30,616 nucleotides of DNA from DASYLJ01 sp964432595 (lineage in GTDB: Bacteria > Desulfobacterota > Binatia > DP-6), in the NCBI GenBank assembly GCA_964432595.1, contig CAYSOF010000046.1:1-30616 (forward strand), written 5' to 3'. The notes beneath the pieces were generated by a model. It had not been told where the DNA came from. It made no database searches and saw only the letters and a list, made by a program, of their open reading frames with translations. Shown here in pieces: positions 15,826 to 23,653 of this stretch; positions within the stretch are counted from its first letter, which is position 1; each line of letters opens with the position of its first letter. Position numbers and translations under genes: made by a program.

Positions 15826-16269
15826 TCAGGCGCCCTGCTGCGGGCGGAAGTAGAACGCGACGACGTCGTTGCCCTCGCGGTCCTGCTGGCTCACGCCCGT
15901 CGTCATCTCGACGGGCATGCCGAACGCGATCTTCGCGGGATCGGGCTCGACGTCGATCAGGTTGCAACGCACCGACACGCCCTCCGGCAGGTCGACGATG
16001 CCGACGACGTACGGCACCGGCACGCCCGGCATCGACTGGTGCACGATCGACCAGACGTAGACGGTTCCGGTGCGCGACAACGGAACTTCGCGGAACGGTC
16101 CGCGCCCGAGGCACTTGCTGCACGCGATGCGTCCGCCGAGGTAGGTCGCGCCACAGGCGTCGCAGCGCACGCCCACCAGGTGCGGCTCGCCGTGGTCCGG
16201 CAGGCGCAGAAACGGCACGATCGGACGGCGCGGGCGCGCGGTATCGGCGCCGGAAGCGGAATCGCTCAT
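15826..16269 (-). CDS. DUF35 Zn-ribbon/OB-fold acyl-CoA-binding protein
   Basis: This 147-residue protein has a rubredoxin-like Zn ribbon with two CxxC knuckles (CDAC near residue 36 and CSKC near residue 50) followed by the OB-fold (GTVYVWSIVHQSMPG, VVGIVDLPEGVSVRCNLIDVEPD). This is the standard DUF35 arrangement (PF12172 plus PF01796). DUF35 proteins bind SCPx-type thiolases and related hydratases and aldolases and are thought to channel acyl-CoA. It is transcribed ahead of the thiolase with a six-base gap. An N-terminal tail of about 20 residues is Ser/Ala/Arg-rich and disordered-looking. Confidence 0.93.
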   Translation of the reverse strand: MSDSASGADTARPRRPIVPFLRLPDHGEPHLVGVRCDACGATYLGGRIACSKCLGRGPFREVPLSRTGTVYVWSIVHQSMPGVPVPYVVGIVDLPEGVSVRCNLIDVEPDPAKIAFGMPVEMTTGVSQQDREGNDVVAFYFRPQQGA

Positions 16270-16318
16270 CGCGTTCGACGTAGCACCGCCGTCGCGACGC
16301 TGTCCACCGTACGCGGCA

Positions 16319-16349
16319 GCGGGAGGCCAGCATGATGCCGGCCTCCCGC
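16319..16349 (-). terminator. Hairpin after the Cys-rich protein gene
   Basis: A perfect 10-bp stem (GCGGGAGGCC with its complement) closes an 11-base loop between the Cys-rich gene stop and the DUF35 start. On the minus strand no T-run follows. Position suggests termination of the Cys-rich transcript before the thiolase operon. Confidence 0.5.
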
Positions 16350-16378
16350 GTTCGTCGTTCAGGGCGCTGGAGGGGCGC

Positions 16379-17176
16379 TTACTGAACGAACGCGCCGCTC
16401 GGCGACGCGCAGTACGTCGCAGGCAGGGTCCCGTCGACCGCCGCCTCGACCGTCGCGGTGAGGAACGCGCCGGTCACGCTGCTACCGTAGCACTCGGGCG
16501 ACTCGCCCTTCGGCGGAGCGCAGGCCTTGTTGATGCCGTCGATCGACTTCTGCTCCGCCTTCTGGACGCACGCCGCGGTCTTCGGATCGGCCGCGACCGG
16601 CGGGTTGCAGCTGTTCGGCGGCAGCTTGCCGGACGCCTCGGCCGTCTCGCACTTCGCGTAGCACTTCGACTTCGCGCCGACGAACTTCGCGAGCGTCTTG
16701 GCCGTGCTGTCCTGGCACTTCGCCTCGCCCTTGGTCAGCTGGTCCGGACTCGCCGAGTCGTCGCAGTACACGACGCTGACGAGGAGATCGACCTGTGCTT
16801 CGGTCGACGCCACCCGGGTGTTCGCCTCGGCCGTACAGTCGCCGCCCGAGTAGCACTCGGGACAGTCCTTGCTGCACGCCTTCTGGAACCCGGCGATCGC
16901 CTTCGCCTCGGCTCCCTTGACCGGATCGTTGATGCACGTGGACGTGGTCCCGGCGTACGGCGGATCGCAATCGGTCGCGGGGTTCGTCCCCTTCCGCGCG
17001 CCCGCTTCGCACTTGGTGACGCACTTCTGCTTCGCGGCGACGAACTTGGCGATCACGTTCGACCCGCCGGTCTGACACTTCGACTCGTCCTTCGTCAGCT
17101 GCGCGCCGGCTCCCGGCGCCAGGACGAGCCCCGCGAGTAATCCCGCGGCAACGAAGCCCCCTATCGCGTGCTTCAT
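16379..17176 (-). CDS. Secreted Cys-rich protein of two tandem repeats
   Basis: This 265-residue protein has a signal peptide (about residues 1-25, ending GAGA before QLTKDESKC). The rest is two homologous units, residues about 26-145 and 146-260, each opening QLTK(D/G)E(S/A)KCQ, then AKFVxAKxKCxxKCE, then NP/DPP and a late YC. Cys residues in unit 1 are at 34, 52, 56, 70, 81, 101, 105, 108, 114 and 138. In unit 2 they are at 154, 172, 176, 190, 203, 219, 229 and 256, with matching spacing. Unit 2 lacks the partners of Cys105 and Cys114, possibly one lost disulfide. I do not recognise a named family. It is probably an extracellular or periplasmic disulfide-stabilised protein. ATG follows an AGGGGGAGA ribosome site. 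It is alone between hairpins. Confidence 0.8.
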   Translation of the reverse strand: MKHAIGGFVAAGLLAGLVLAPGAGAQLTKDESKCQTGGSNVIAKFVAAKQKCVTKCEAGARKGTNPATDCDPPYAGTTSTCINDPVKGAEAKAIAGFQKACSKDCPECYSGGDCTAEANTRVASTEAQVDLLVSVVYCDDSASPDQLTKGEAKCQDSTAKTLAKFVGAKSKCYAKCETAEASGKLPPNSCNPPVAADPKTAACVQKAEQKSIDGINKACAPPKGESPECYGSSVTGAFLTATVEAAVDGTLPATYCASPSGAFVQ

Positions 17177-17227
17177 ATCTCTCCCCCTTCCGATGGTTAG
17201 GCACCGCGGCGGGCGCCCTGTGTTTCA

Positions 17228-17263
17228 GTTGACGACCCTAGTCCCCGCCGGTGGGTCGTCAAC
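17228..17263 (-). promoter_or_regulatory. Inverted-repeat promoter/operator of the Cys-rich gene
   Basis: GTTGACGACCC (17228-17238) and its exact complement GGGTCGTCAAC (17253-17263) flank a 14-base centre. On the minus strand the repeat supplies a -35-like TTGACG and, 16 bases on, TAGGGT as a weak -10. The two arms would therefore lie over the two promoter boxes, as in a repressor operator. It could also form an RNA hairpin in a longer leader. It ends about 50 bases before the Cys-rich start codon. Confidence 0.45.
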
Positions 17264-17445
17264 CCCTTCTCGCTCGGCCGGAACCAAAAAAATGCGAACG
17301 ACTCTCGCGAGTTGCAGATCGACACGCGGTACGTTCGATCGGCTACCGCATCGACCCGCGACCCTTCGGTTCGATGTCGCCTACTTCGCGGCGCCATGAC
17401 CTGAACGGGATACCCCAGGGCCCTTACCGGCCGGCCGCGCTCTTT

Positions 17446-17459
17446 ACGGCGCGCGCCGT
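17446..17459. promoter_or_regulatory. Perfect 14-bp palindrome before the SDR gene
   Basis: ACGGCGCGCGCCGT reads the same on both strands and lies 18 bases before the SDR ATG. It may be an operator for a dimeric regulator, but alternating GC repeats arise easily in such GC-rich DNA, so confidence is low. Confidence 0.3.
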
Positions 17460-17477
17460 CTTCCGTATGGCGCCCGC

Positions 17478-18311
17478 ATGACTGCCAGCACTGATCCCCT
17501 GCGCGATCGGGTCGCCGTCGTCACCGGCGGCGGCAGCGGCATCGGCGCCGCGATGGCGACCGCGTTCGCCGCCCGCGGTGCGAAGCTCGTGCTGGCCGAC
17601 GTCGATCCCGTGGCGCTTGCACGGACGACGGCCGCGCTCGAGGCGCGCGGCGCCGTGGTCCTACCCGTCGAGACCGACGTCGGCGACCGCGCGCAGGTCG
17701 AAGCGCTCGCCGTGCGGACGGTCGATCGCTTCGGCGCGGTGCACGTCGTGTGCAACAACGCCGGGATCGCGGTCGCCGGCCCGCTCGCCGACGCCACGCC
17801 CGCCGACTGGGAATACACGATGCGCGTCAACTTCTGGGGCGTCGTGCACGGCGTCTCGGCCTTCGTCCCGCGGCTGATCGCACAGGGTCAGGGTGGCCAC
17901 GTCGTCAACACCGCATCGATGGCGGGGCTCGTCGGGATGGAGTGGCTCGGCGTCTACTGCGCATCGAAGTTCGCCGTCGTCGGTCTCACCGAGGCGCTCC
18001 AGCGCGAGCTCCGGCCGCACGGCATCGGCGTCAGCGTGCTCTGCCCCATGATCGTGCAGACGGCCATCACCGCCAACTCGATCCGGAACCGTCCGGCGGC
18101 GTTGCGCAACCCGGGCACCGGCGACGCGATGCCGGACGCCGACGCGCCGCCGCTGGCCGGCGGCATCATTCCCGTCGAGGAGGTCTCACGCCGCGTCGTG
18201 CGGGCCATCGATCGCGGCGACTTCTACGTCCTGACGCACCCCGAGCAGCGCGAAATCCTCCGCCGCCGCGCGGCCCGTCAGGACGCGATGTTCGACCCCG
18301 ACCGCTGGTAG
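17478..18311 (+). CDS. Short-chain dehydrogenase/reductase
   Basis: This 277-residue classical SDR has the cofactor motif TGGGSGIG (16-23), the structural NNAG (93-96), and the catalytic Asn118, Ser147, Tyr160 and Lys164 (YCASK). Asp41 at the end of the second strand (LVLADVD) points to NAD(H) rather than NADP(H). After the core, a Pro-rich insertion near residues 210-230 and a long C-terminal tail (EQREILRRRAARQDAMFDPDRW) are typical of the SDRs of unknown substrate found in lipid- and steroid-degrading bacteria. It is a single-gene unit that converges with the hydrolase gene with only one base between stops. The substrate, probably an alcohol or ketone, cannot be read from the sequence. Confidence 0.93.
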   Translation: MTASTDPLRDRVAVVTGGGSGIGAAMATAFAARGAKLVLADVDPVALARTTAALEARGAVVLPVETDVGDRAQVEALAVRTVDRFGAVHVVCNNAGIAVAGPLADATPADWEYTMRVNFWGVVHGVSAFVPRLIAQGQGGHVVNTASMAGLVGMEWLGVYCASKFAVVGLTEALQRELRPHGIGVSVLCPMIVQTAITANSIRNRPAALRNPGTGDAMPDADAPPLAGGIIPVEEVSRRVVRAIDRGDFYVLTHPEQREILRRRAARQDAMFDPDRW

Positions 18312-18312
18312 C

Positions 18313-20679
18313 TCACTGCGCGTTGCGCTGGAGGAACGCCGCAAGCGGCGCCAGCACGTCGTTCGTCGGGTCGTCCTGCGCCGTGAGCACGTCGACGTGC
18401 GCGTAGCCCTCCGAGATGTACACCTCGAAGCCGCCGGCGACGTCGCCCAGCGTCGGAAACGCGGGGTTCGGCATCGTGGCGTCGACCACGCGCGGCGTCC
18501 CGTCGCAGCTGGGCGCCGCGCACGTGCCGATGCTGTTCGCGAACGCCACGAAGCTCGCCTTCACCGGCGCAAGCCCGTTGCTGCCGCCGAAGCCGATCAC
18601 GGGGATGTCGATCGACGCCGCCTGCGTCAGGTTCTCGATGTCGCGACGGCCGCGGCCGATCGACAGCGCCGACGAGTCGAGGCCGACGGACTGCGAGCAG
18701 TTCTGCGCCGTCGAGCACATCGCCCCGACGTTGCCGACGGTGCACGTCCCGGCGCTGCACACGCCGGTGACGGACGTCGTGCCCGGGCCGGCGTTCGGAT
18801 AGTAGTTGTCCGTGAAGTTCGTGCCGCCGGCGTAGAAGGTGGTCGCGAGCTGGTCGAGTCGCGTGGGCTCGACCTCCTGGCCCCACACGCCCGCCGGCAG
18901 CGCCACCGGCTGCGCGCCGTTGTTGGGCAGGACGGCCGGCGGCAGCGGCCCCTCGGTGACGTCGAGCCACGTGGTGAGCCCCCCCACGACGGGCCCCGGC
19001 GCTCCAACGGACGTCGCGACGAAGAACGCCAGACCCGCGATGGGTCCGTCGTCGTCGACGAATGCGCCGATGCCGCCGAGCGCGGTCGTGGCGCCCAGCG
19101 CCGCGAGGACGCCGAGGTCCGGCACCTTGGCGACGGCGTTGTTGCCGGCGGCACCCTGGTCGGCGCTGATGATGTTCCGCGTGCCGTCGGGATCCAGCGC
19201 CGCCTGGAGGGCCGACGTCTCGCCCGCGGCGAGGATGCGCGGGTTCAACAACCCGGCGACGACCGAGTACGACGTGGTCGGCAGCGTGCACTTCGGCGGC
19301 ACCTGCCCTACGCAATCGGCCGCCTCTGTGGCGATCGTGCATGCAGTGACGCCGTCGACGCAGCGGGGCGCGTTGTCGCGGACGGCGCCGAAGAGGCCGC
19401 CGTCGAACTTCGCCTCGATGCGGTCGAGCGTGTCGGCCGTGAGCGGCGTCGCGCTGGTGGACGCGCCGCCGCCCTCGAGCAGCACGAGACCCCGCAGCTT
19501 CGCATAGCCCGGCTCGGGCGCGCCCACGCCCGTCAGATTGAAGTCGGTCGCCGCGTAGCGCGCCGTGAAGCCGGTGCCGGCGGAGTGGCCTCCGAGGAAC
19601 ACGTTCTGATTGCGCGCGACGAGGCGGGCCGCTTCCACCACGGCATCGATGTCCTGCGAGAAGACGAGGTTCGTCCAATTCGCGATGAACGGGACGTCGC
19701 CCTGGGTGTCATAGAAGACGCTGCGGCGATTCGGGCCGGCGGCCAGCGTCGGATGCAGCACCAGACCGAGCTCGCCGCCGAACAGCCAGTCGAGCGCGAT
19801 CTCGGGGCTCAGGAACTCCTCGGCGACGTCGAGCCCGGCCGAATCCTCGAGCTGGTTCGTCCGCCGGTCGAACGCCCAGACCTCGACGATCTGTCCGCCG
19901 GTCTGCGCGCGCGCGATCAGGTTCTCGGCGAGGATCTTGAAGTCACCCGCGCCGCCCTCGAACCCGGGCACCAGGATCAGGATCGCATCGGGCTGCTGCT
20001 CCGCACCGGCCAGCCGATGCCGCGTGTACCGCGCGCGGTTCAGGCTGAAGCTGCCGCCGCCGAACTGCGTCAGCAGCTTCGGGTTCGTCACGACCACGCC
20101 GCTCGTTCCGGGCGTGTTCGCGGGCTCGGCCTCGCTCGGAATGTCCTCGGTCGTCCGTATGACGATCGTCGTGCAGGAGTTCGTCGCGTCGCCGCTGCAG
20201 ACGTCGGCGAAGGGCGACGCCCAGCAGGCCGTGCGGACGACGCTGCCGTTCGAGGCATCGATGCACTTGGGCGCCTTCTTCACCGTCGCCTTGGTCTTGC
20301 CCGACGAGATCTTCGCCTCGCAGCAGACCACCCGCTCGTCGGTGGGCCGATAGCCGCATGCCGCCTTGGCATGCAGCTTCGTCACCTCGCCGCGACACTC
20401 CTTGCGGAGCGTGAAGGCGCCGAGCAGCGGCGTGCCATCGAGCGCGTCGGCGATCACCGTCTTCGCGCACTTGACGTACTTGCCGTGCGTCTTGTCCGGC
20501 GTGGACGCGTCGTAGTCGGCGCACGGGCAGCTGCGGGCGATGGCGCCCCGCACGGCCGCGATGGCCTTCGCGTCGCCGAGCGCGGACGCGCCGGTTCGAC
20601 AACGGTCCGCCGCGTCGGCGGCGGGAACGGCGAGGAGGAACGTCAGTGTCAGCAGCGTGGCGAGACGGGGCGTACCCAT
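18313..20679 (-). CDS. Large secreted alpha/beta hydrolase with Cys-rich segments
   Basis: This protein of about 788 residues has a signal peptide (ending PAADA). Residues about 25-170 form a Cys-rich N-terminal domain with paired cysteines (CPC, CC). The hydrolase core then includes LILVPGFEGGAGDF (oxyanion strand), VWAFDRRTNQLED and the nucleophile elbow GGHSAGT (Ser about 366). A late EGYAHVDVL segment could supply the catalytic His. Two Cys clusters are inserted in the hydrolase part (about residues 440-465 and 640-660). Similar Cys-rich inserts are common in secreted proteins of deltaproteobacterial lineages. The reaction is probably ester, lipid or polyester hydrolysis outside the cell. 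The frame allows GTG at 20685 or ATG two codons on at 20679; neither has a strong ribosome site, and the ATG is chosen. Confidence 0.8.
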   Translation of the reverse strand: MGTPRLATLLTLTFLLAVPAADAADRCRTGASALGDAKAIAAVRGAIARSCPCADYDASTPDKTHGKYVKCAKTVIADALDGTPLLGAFTLRKECRGEVTKLHAKAACGYRPTDERVVCCEAKISSGKTKATVKKAPKCIDASNGSVVRTACWASPFADVCSGDATNSCTTIVIRTTEDIPSEAEPANTPGTSGVVVTNPKLLTQFGGGSFSLNRARYTRHRLAGAEQQPDAILILVPGFEGGAGDFKILAENLIARAQTGGQIVEVWAFDRRTNQLEDSAGLDVAEEFLSPEIALDWLFGGELGLVLHPTLAAGPNRRSVFYDTQGDVPFIANWTNLVFSQDIDAVVEAARLVARNQNVFLGGHSAGTGFTARYAATDFNLTGVGAPEPGYAKLRGLVLLEGGGASTSATPLTADTLDRIEAKFDGGLFGAVRDNAPRCVDGVTACTIATEAADCVGQVPPKCTLPTTSYSVVAGLLNPRILAAGETSALQAALDPDGTRNIISADQGAAGNNAVAKVPDLGVLAALGATTALGGIGAFVDDDGPIAGLAFFVATSVGAPGPVVGGLTTWLDVTEGPLPPAVLPNNGAQPVALPAGVWGQEVEPTRLDQLATTFYAGGTNFTDNYYPNAGPGTTSVTGVCSAGTCTVGNVGAMCSTAQNCSQSVGLDSSALSIGRGRRDIENLTQAASIDIPVIGFGGSNGLAPVKASFVAFANSIGTCAAPSCDGTPRVVDATMPNPAFPTLGDVAGGFEVYISEGYAHVDVLTAQDDPTNDVLAPLAAFLQRNAQ

Positions 20680-20735
20680 GCGCACGAAGAAACCGCACGC
20701 CGTTCGATGGTGTCAAGCCACGATGCGCTACGACG

Positions 20736-21383
20736 TCACGAAATCGCGCTGAGGGCGATCAGCGTCTGGGCGGCGTAGTACGTCACCATGACCCAACCGT
20801 GGGCGCTCGCGAAGCGGTGGACGAAACGGTTCGCCGCCAGCGTGGCGTCGGACGTCATGAAGAGCAGCGCGCCCGCCAGGGCTCGTGTCGCGCTCGGCTC
20901 CGGAACGTCCGGTGCGCCGGCGCGCCGCGCCGCCGCCCACGCCATGAGTGCAATGACGGTGACGTAGCAGGCCACGGGCGCGCGGAGACGGCCCAGATGC
21001 GGCCAGAGAAACCGCAGGTACGCCGCCGTGACGACCGCCAGCCCGGCGATCCAGCCCGGCGCCGATCCGCCCGCCGCGGCGCTCGTCACGAACGCGACGA
21101 CGTAGACGACGTGGGCCAGCAGGAAGCTCGCGAGACCGGGCACGAAGCGGTCCGGGAAGACGAGGCACACGTCGCCGACCGCGGACAGCACGAGGCCGAG
21201 CGCGATCAGCGTGGCGTAGGCGCTCCCCCCGACGGGCTCGGGCGTCCGCAGCACGAGGCCCGCGAGGAAGAGGATCGGCAGCGCCTTCAGCACGCCCGCG
21301 AGCGCTCGGCGTCCCGTGAAGTACGCCACCAGGTGCGCCGTGCCGATCACGGTCACCACCGTCGCCACCACGGCCGGCGTCAC
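20736..21383 (-). CDS. YhhN-family (lysoplasmalogenase-like) membrane protein
   Basis: This 215-residue protein has about seven or eight membrane helices, consistent with the YhhN/TMEM86 family. Conserved family segments are LKALPILFLAGLV, LGLVLSAVGDVCLVFPDRFVPGLASFLLAHVVYVVAF and, late, GALLFMTSDATLAANRF with SDATLA in place. Eukaryotic members hydrolyse the vinyl-ether bond of lysoplasmalogens; the bacterial role is less clear. The start is taken as GTG at 21383, overlapping the glycosyltransferase stop (GTGA) and preceded by AGGA. The longer open frame upstream is the shadow of the glycosyltransferase gene and is non-membrane-like. The operon context (glycosyltransferase then YhhN) hints at a membrane lipid or surface glycan role, weakly. 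Confidence 0.88.
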   Translation of the reverse strand: MTPAVVATVVTVIGTAHLVAYFTGRRALAGVLKALPILFLAGLVLRTPEPVGGSAYATLIALGLVLSAVGDVCLVFPDRFVPGLASFLLAHVVYVVAFVTSAAAGGSAPGWIAGLAVVTAAYLRFLWPHLGRLRAPVACYVTVIALMAWAAARRAGAPDVPEPSATRALAGALLFMTSDATLAANRFVHRFASAHGWVMVTYYAAQTLIALSAIS

Positions 21384-23644
21384 GCGTCCTGCGCTCCGGC
21401 GATCGCGACCCACTGCTCGAGCAGGGGCGGCAGGACGCGGAGGTCGGCATGGCGCGCGAACGCGCGCTCGACGGCCGCGAGCCGCGCCGACTCCCAGCGC
21501 GCGTCGCTCCACCCCGCCGTCTCGCGGATCAGCTCGACGGCCTGATCCTCGGTGCTCCAGTACCGTCCCGCGTCGCCGACGTACGCCGCCGCCGCCGGAC
21601 ACGCGCGCGCGAGAACGTGCGCGCCGGTCGCCATCGCCTCGGCGATCGACATCGGCATCCCGTAGGGCGCCGTGAGGCCGTGCGTGTGGAGATAGATGCC
21701 CGCTTCACCGAGCAAGGCCGCGACCTCGTCGTGTTGGAGATCGACGCGCAGGTCGACGGGATCGCCGTGTGCCGCGTTGATCCGGCGCAGCTCGTCGACG
21801 AACCCCTCGAGCCGCACGGCACGGCAGACGGCGAGCACGAAGCGATGCGACGGACAGCGCGCCGCGATGCGGATGAAGGCGTCGAGGTCCTTCGTGGGAA
21901 TCGCCGCCCCCGCCCGCACGACGAGCCGCGGGTCCTTCTGCGCCGACGGCCGATAGCGGTCGGGCTGGAAGGCCGCGACCATGCCGCGGATCTTCGAGCC
22001 GGGCCGCAGACCGCGCGGCACGAGGTGCGGAAAGAGGTAGATGCCGTGCACCGCGGGGTCGGCGTCGAGCGCGGCCAACCGGTCCGGCGCGAACTCGAAC
22101 CCGTGGCCGCGGACCGTGATCGGCACGCCCGCCGCGGCGACGGTGTCGCGGAATGCGAGCGCCTGATCGAGCCAGTGCACGTGCACGACGTGCGGCCGCA
22201 GCTCGGCGATCACCTGCGCGAGATCGCCGTCGCGCACCGGCACCTCGCTGTCGAACGCGGCGGCCGGCGGCTCGCTGCGCCATACCGTCACGTCGACGCC
22301 CAGGCGCTTCATGTACGCCACCTCGACGCGGACATAGCTCTCGGAGAGCTGCGGATAGTGCCACAGCGCGAAGAGCGCGCGGACCGGTCGCGACACCGGG
22401 CGCTCGAGCTTTCGCCATATCCAGTACAGACTGTGATGATAGCTGACGCGCGTCGAGACCTGGTCGGGCAGCCCGTACTCGTATTCGCCTCCGACGATCG
22501 GGACGACGGTGGGCACGGTGTCGGGCGCGGCGGTGTAACGCAGGATGAGATCCCAGTCGACGAGCCGCTCGAGCGACTCGTCGAACCCGCCGAATCGCTC
22601 GACCAGCGCGCGACGGTGCGAAAACACGTTCAGGTCGATGAAGTTGCCGTCGCGCAGCGCGGCCGCGTCGAACGGCTCGCCGCGCACGAACGAGTCGCCG
22701 CGCGTCCGGTCGTGCACGAGCTGCGCCAGGTACACCGTCTGCACGCCCGGCTCGGCGAACGCGCCCACGACGGCGTCGAGGTACCCAGGGTCCCACGCGT
22801 TGTCGCTGTCGAGATACGCGACCACGTCCCCACCGGACGCCGCGACGCCGCGATTGCGCGCGCGCGCCTGCCCGCCGTGATCCTGGCGGACCACGCGAAT
22901 CCGGCGGTCCGACGCGTAGCCCGCGAGGACGGCCGCGGTGTCGTCGGTGCTGCCGTCGTCGACGACGACCAGCTCCCACCGCTGGTACCGCTGCACCTGC
23001 ACGCTGGCGATCGCGTGCGTCACCTGTGCGGCGCGGTTCCAGGTCGGCAGGACCACCGAGACGAGCGGGCCCTCGACGCACGCCGGCGGCAGCGACGCGC
23101 TCATGTGCCGGCGCGCCAGCCACGCGATGGAGCGCCCGTGCCGCGTCGCGCTGTCACGCATCTCGTGCGCGGTCCGCTCGAGCCACTCCACGGTGTCGCC
23201 CGTCGCACGCTGGGCGACCCCGAGGTCGCCGACGACGGTGCCGATATCCGCGGCGACCGCGTCCACACGCGCGTCGAGGCGCGCCCGCGCCGCCGTCCCG
23301 GCGTCGTCGACGCGCGCGAGCTCCGACCGCAGCGCGGCGAGCTCGCGTTCCGCCGCCAGCGCGCGATCGCGTACACCGACCATCATGGCGGCGTGGTCGG
23401 CGAAGCGCGCCTGGAGGAGACGGCGCTCCCCCTCGACGTCGGCGACCCGCCCCTCGAGCCGGGTCAGATCGCCGCCGACGAGCACACGGCCGATGCGTCC
23501 CGCGAGCCGCCAGCGCGCGGCGCGCACCGCGGCGAGCAACCCGTCGGATCGCCACACCCGCAGAAAGCTGTTCAGACGACGGCCCACGCGGCGCGACCCG
23601 TTACGGCTTTTACCGGAGCCGCGCAACACGCACGGGCGCGCCAC
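21380..23644 (-). CDS. Two-domain glycosyltransferase (GT2 plus GT4-like) with coiled coil
   Basis: This protein of about 754 residues starts with a basic region and a predicted coiled coil (about residues 60-175, rich in Leu/Ala/Arg/Glu). A GT-A family 2 domain follows (about 193-400), with VSVVLPTWNRA, VVVDDGSTDDT, the metal-binding DSD (279-281) and DWDLILRY. From about residue 421 a second, GT-B/GT4-like domain follows (ALWHYPQLSESYVRVEVAYM at its start, VHVHWLDQ, GMVAAFQPDRYRP, GMPMSIAEAMATGAHVLA with the family Glu). It probably adds two sugars in sequence to a cell-surface glycan. The start is GTG at 23644, with no strong ribosome site; a start further in is possible. It lies 9 bases after the secreted phosphatase-family gene and overlaps the YhhN start. 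Confidence 0.87.
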   Translation of the reverse strand: MARPCVLRGSGKSRNGSRRVGRRLNSFLRVWRSDGLLAAVRAARWRLAGRIGRVLVGGDLTRLEGRVADVEGERRLLQARFADHAAMMVGVRDRALAAERELAALRSELARVDDAGTAARARLDARVDAVAADIGTVVGDLGVAQRATGDTVEWLERTAHEMRDSATRHGRSIAWLARRHMSASLPPACVEGPLVSVVLPTWNRAAQVTHAIASVQVQRYQRWELVVVDDGSTDDTAAVLAGYASDRRIRVVRQDHGGQARARNRGVAASGGDVVAYLDSDNAWDPGYLDAVVGAFAEPGVQTVYLAQLVHDRTRGDSFVRGEPFDAAALRDGNFIDLNVFSHRRALVERFGGFDESLERLVDWDLILRYTAAPDTVPTVVPIVGGEYEYGLPDQVSTRVSYHHSLYWIWRKLERPVSRPVRALFALWHYPQLSESYVRVEVAYMKRLGVDVTVWRSEPPAAAFDSEVPVRDGDLAQVIAELRPHVVHVHWLDQALAFRDTVAAAGVPITVRGHGFEFAPDRLAALDADPAVHGIYLFPHLVPRGLRPGSKIRGMVAAFQPDRYRPSAQKDPRLVVRAGAAIPTKDLDAFIRIAARCPSHRFVLAVCRAVRLEGFVDELRRINAAHGDPVDLRVDLQHDEVAALLGEAGIYLHTHGLTAPYGMPMSIAEAMATGAHVLARACPAAAAYVGDAGRYWSTEDQAVELIRETAGWSDARWESARLAAVERAFARHADLRVLPPLLEQWVAIAGAQDA

Positions 23645-23653
23645 ACGCGACGC

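Larger units (their letters stand above)
17177..17477. other. Divergent intergenic region, 301 bases
   Basis: This separates the minus-strand Cys-rich gene from the plus-strand SDR gene. It holds the inverted repeat at 17228-17263, an A-run at 17285-17291, and a 14-bp palindrome at 17446-17459 near the SDR start. The open frames crossing it lack ribosome sites and recognisable sequence, so no gene is called. Confidence 0.6.

Noticed and set aside
17251..17481. Possible 76-residue gene in the divergent intergenic region.
   Set aside because: It lacks a ribosome site and any domain, and overlaps the inverted repeat and the SDR start.
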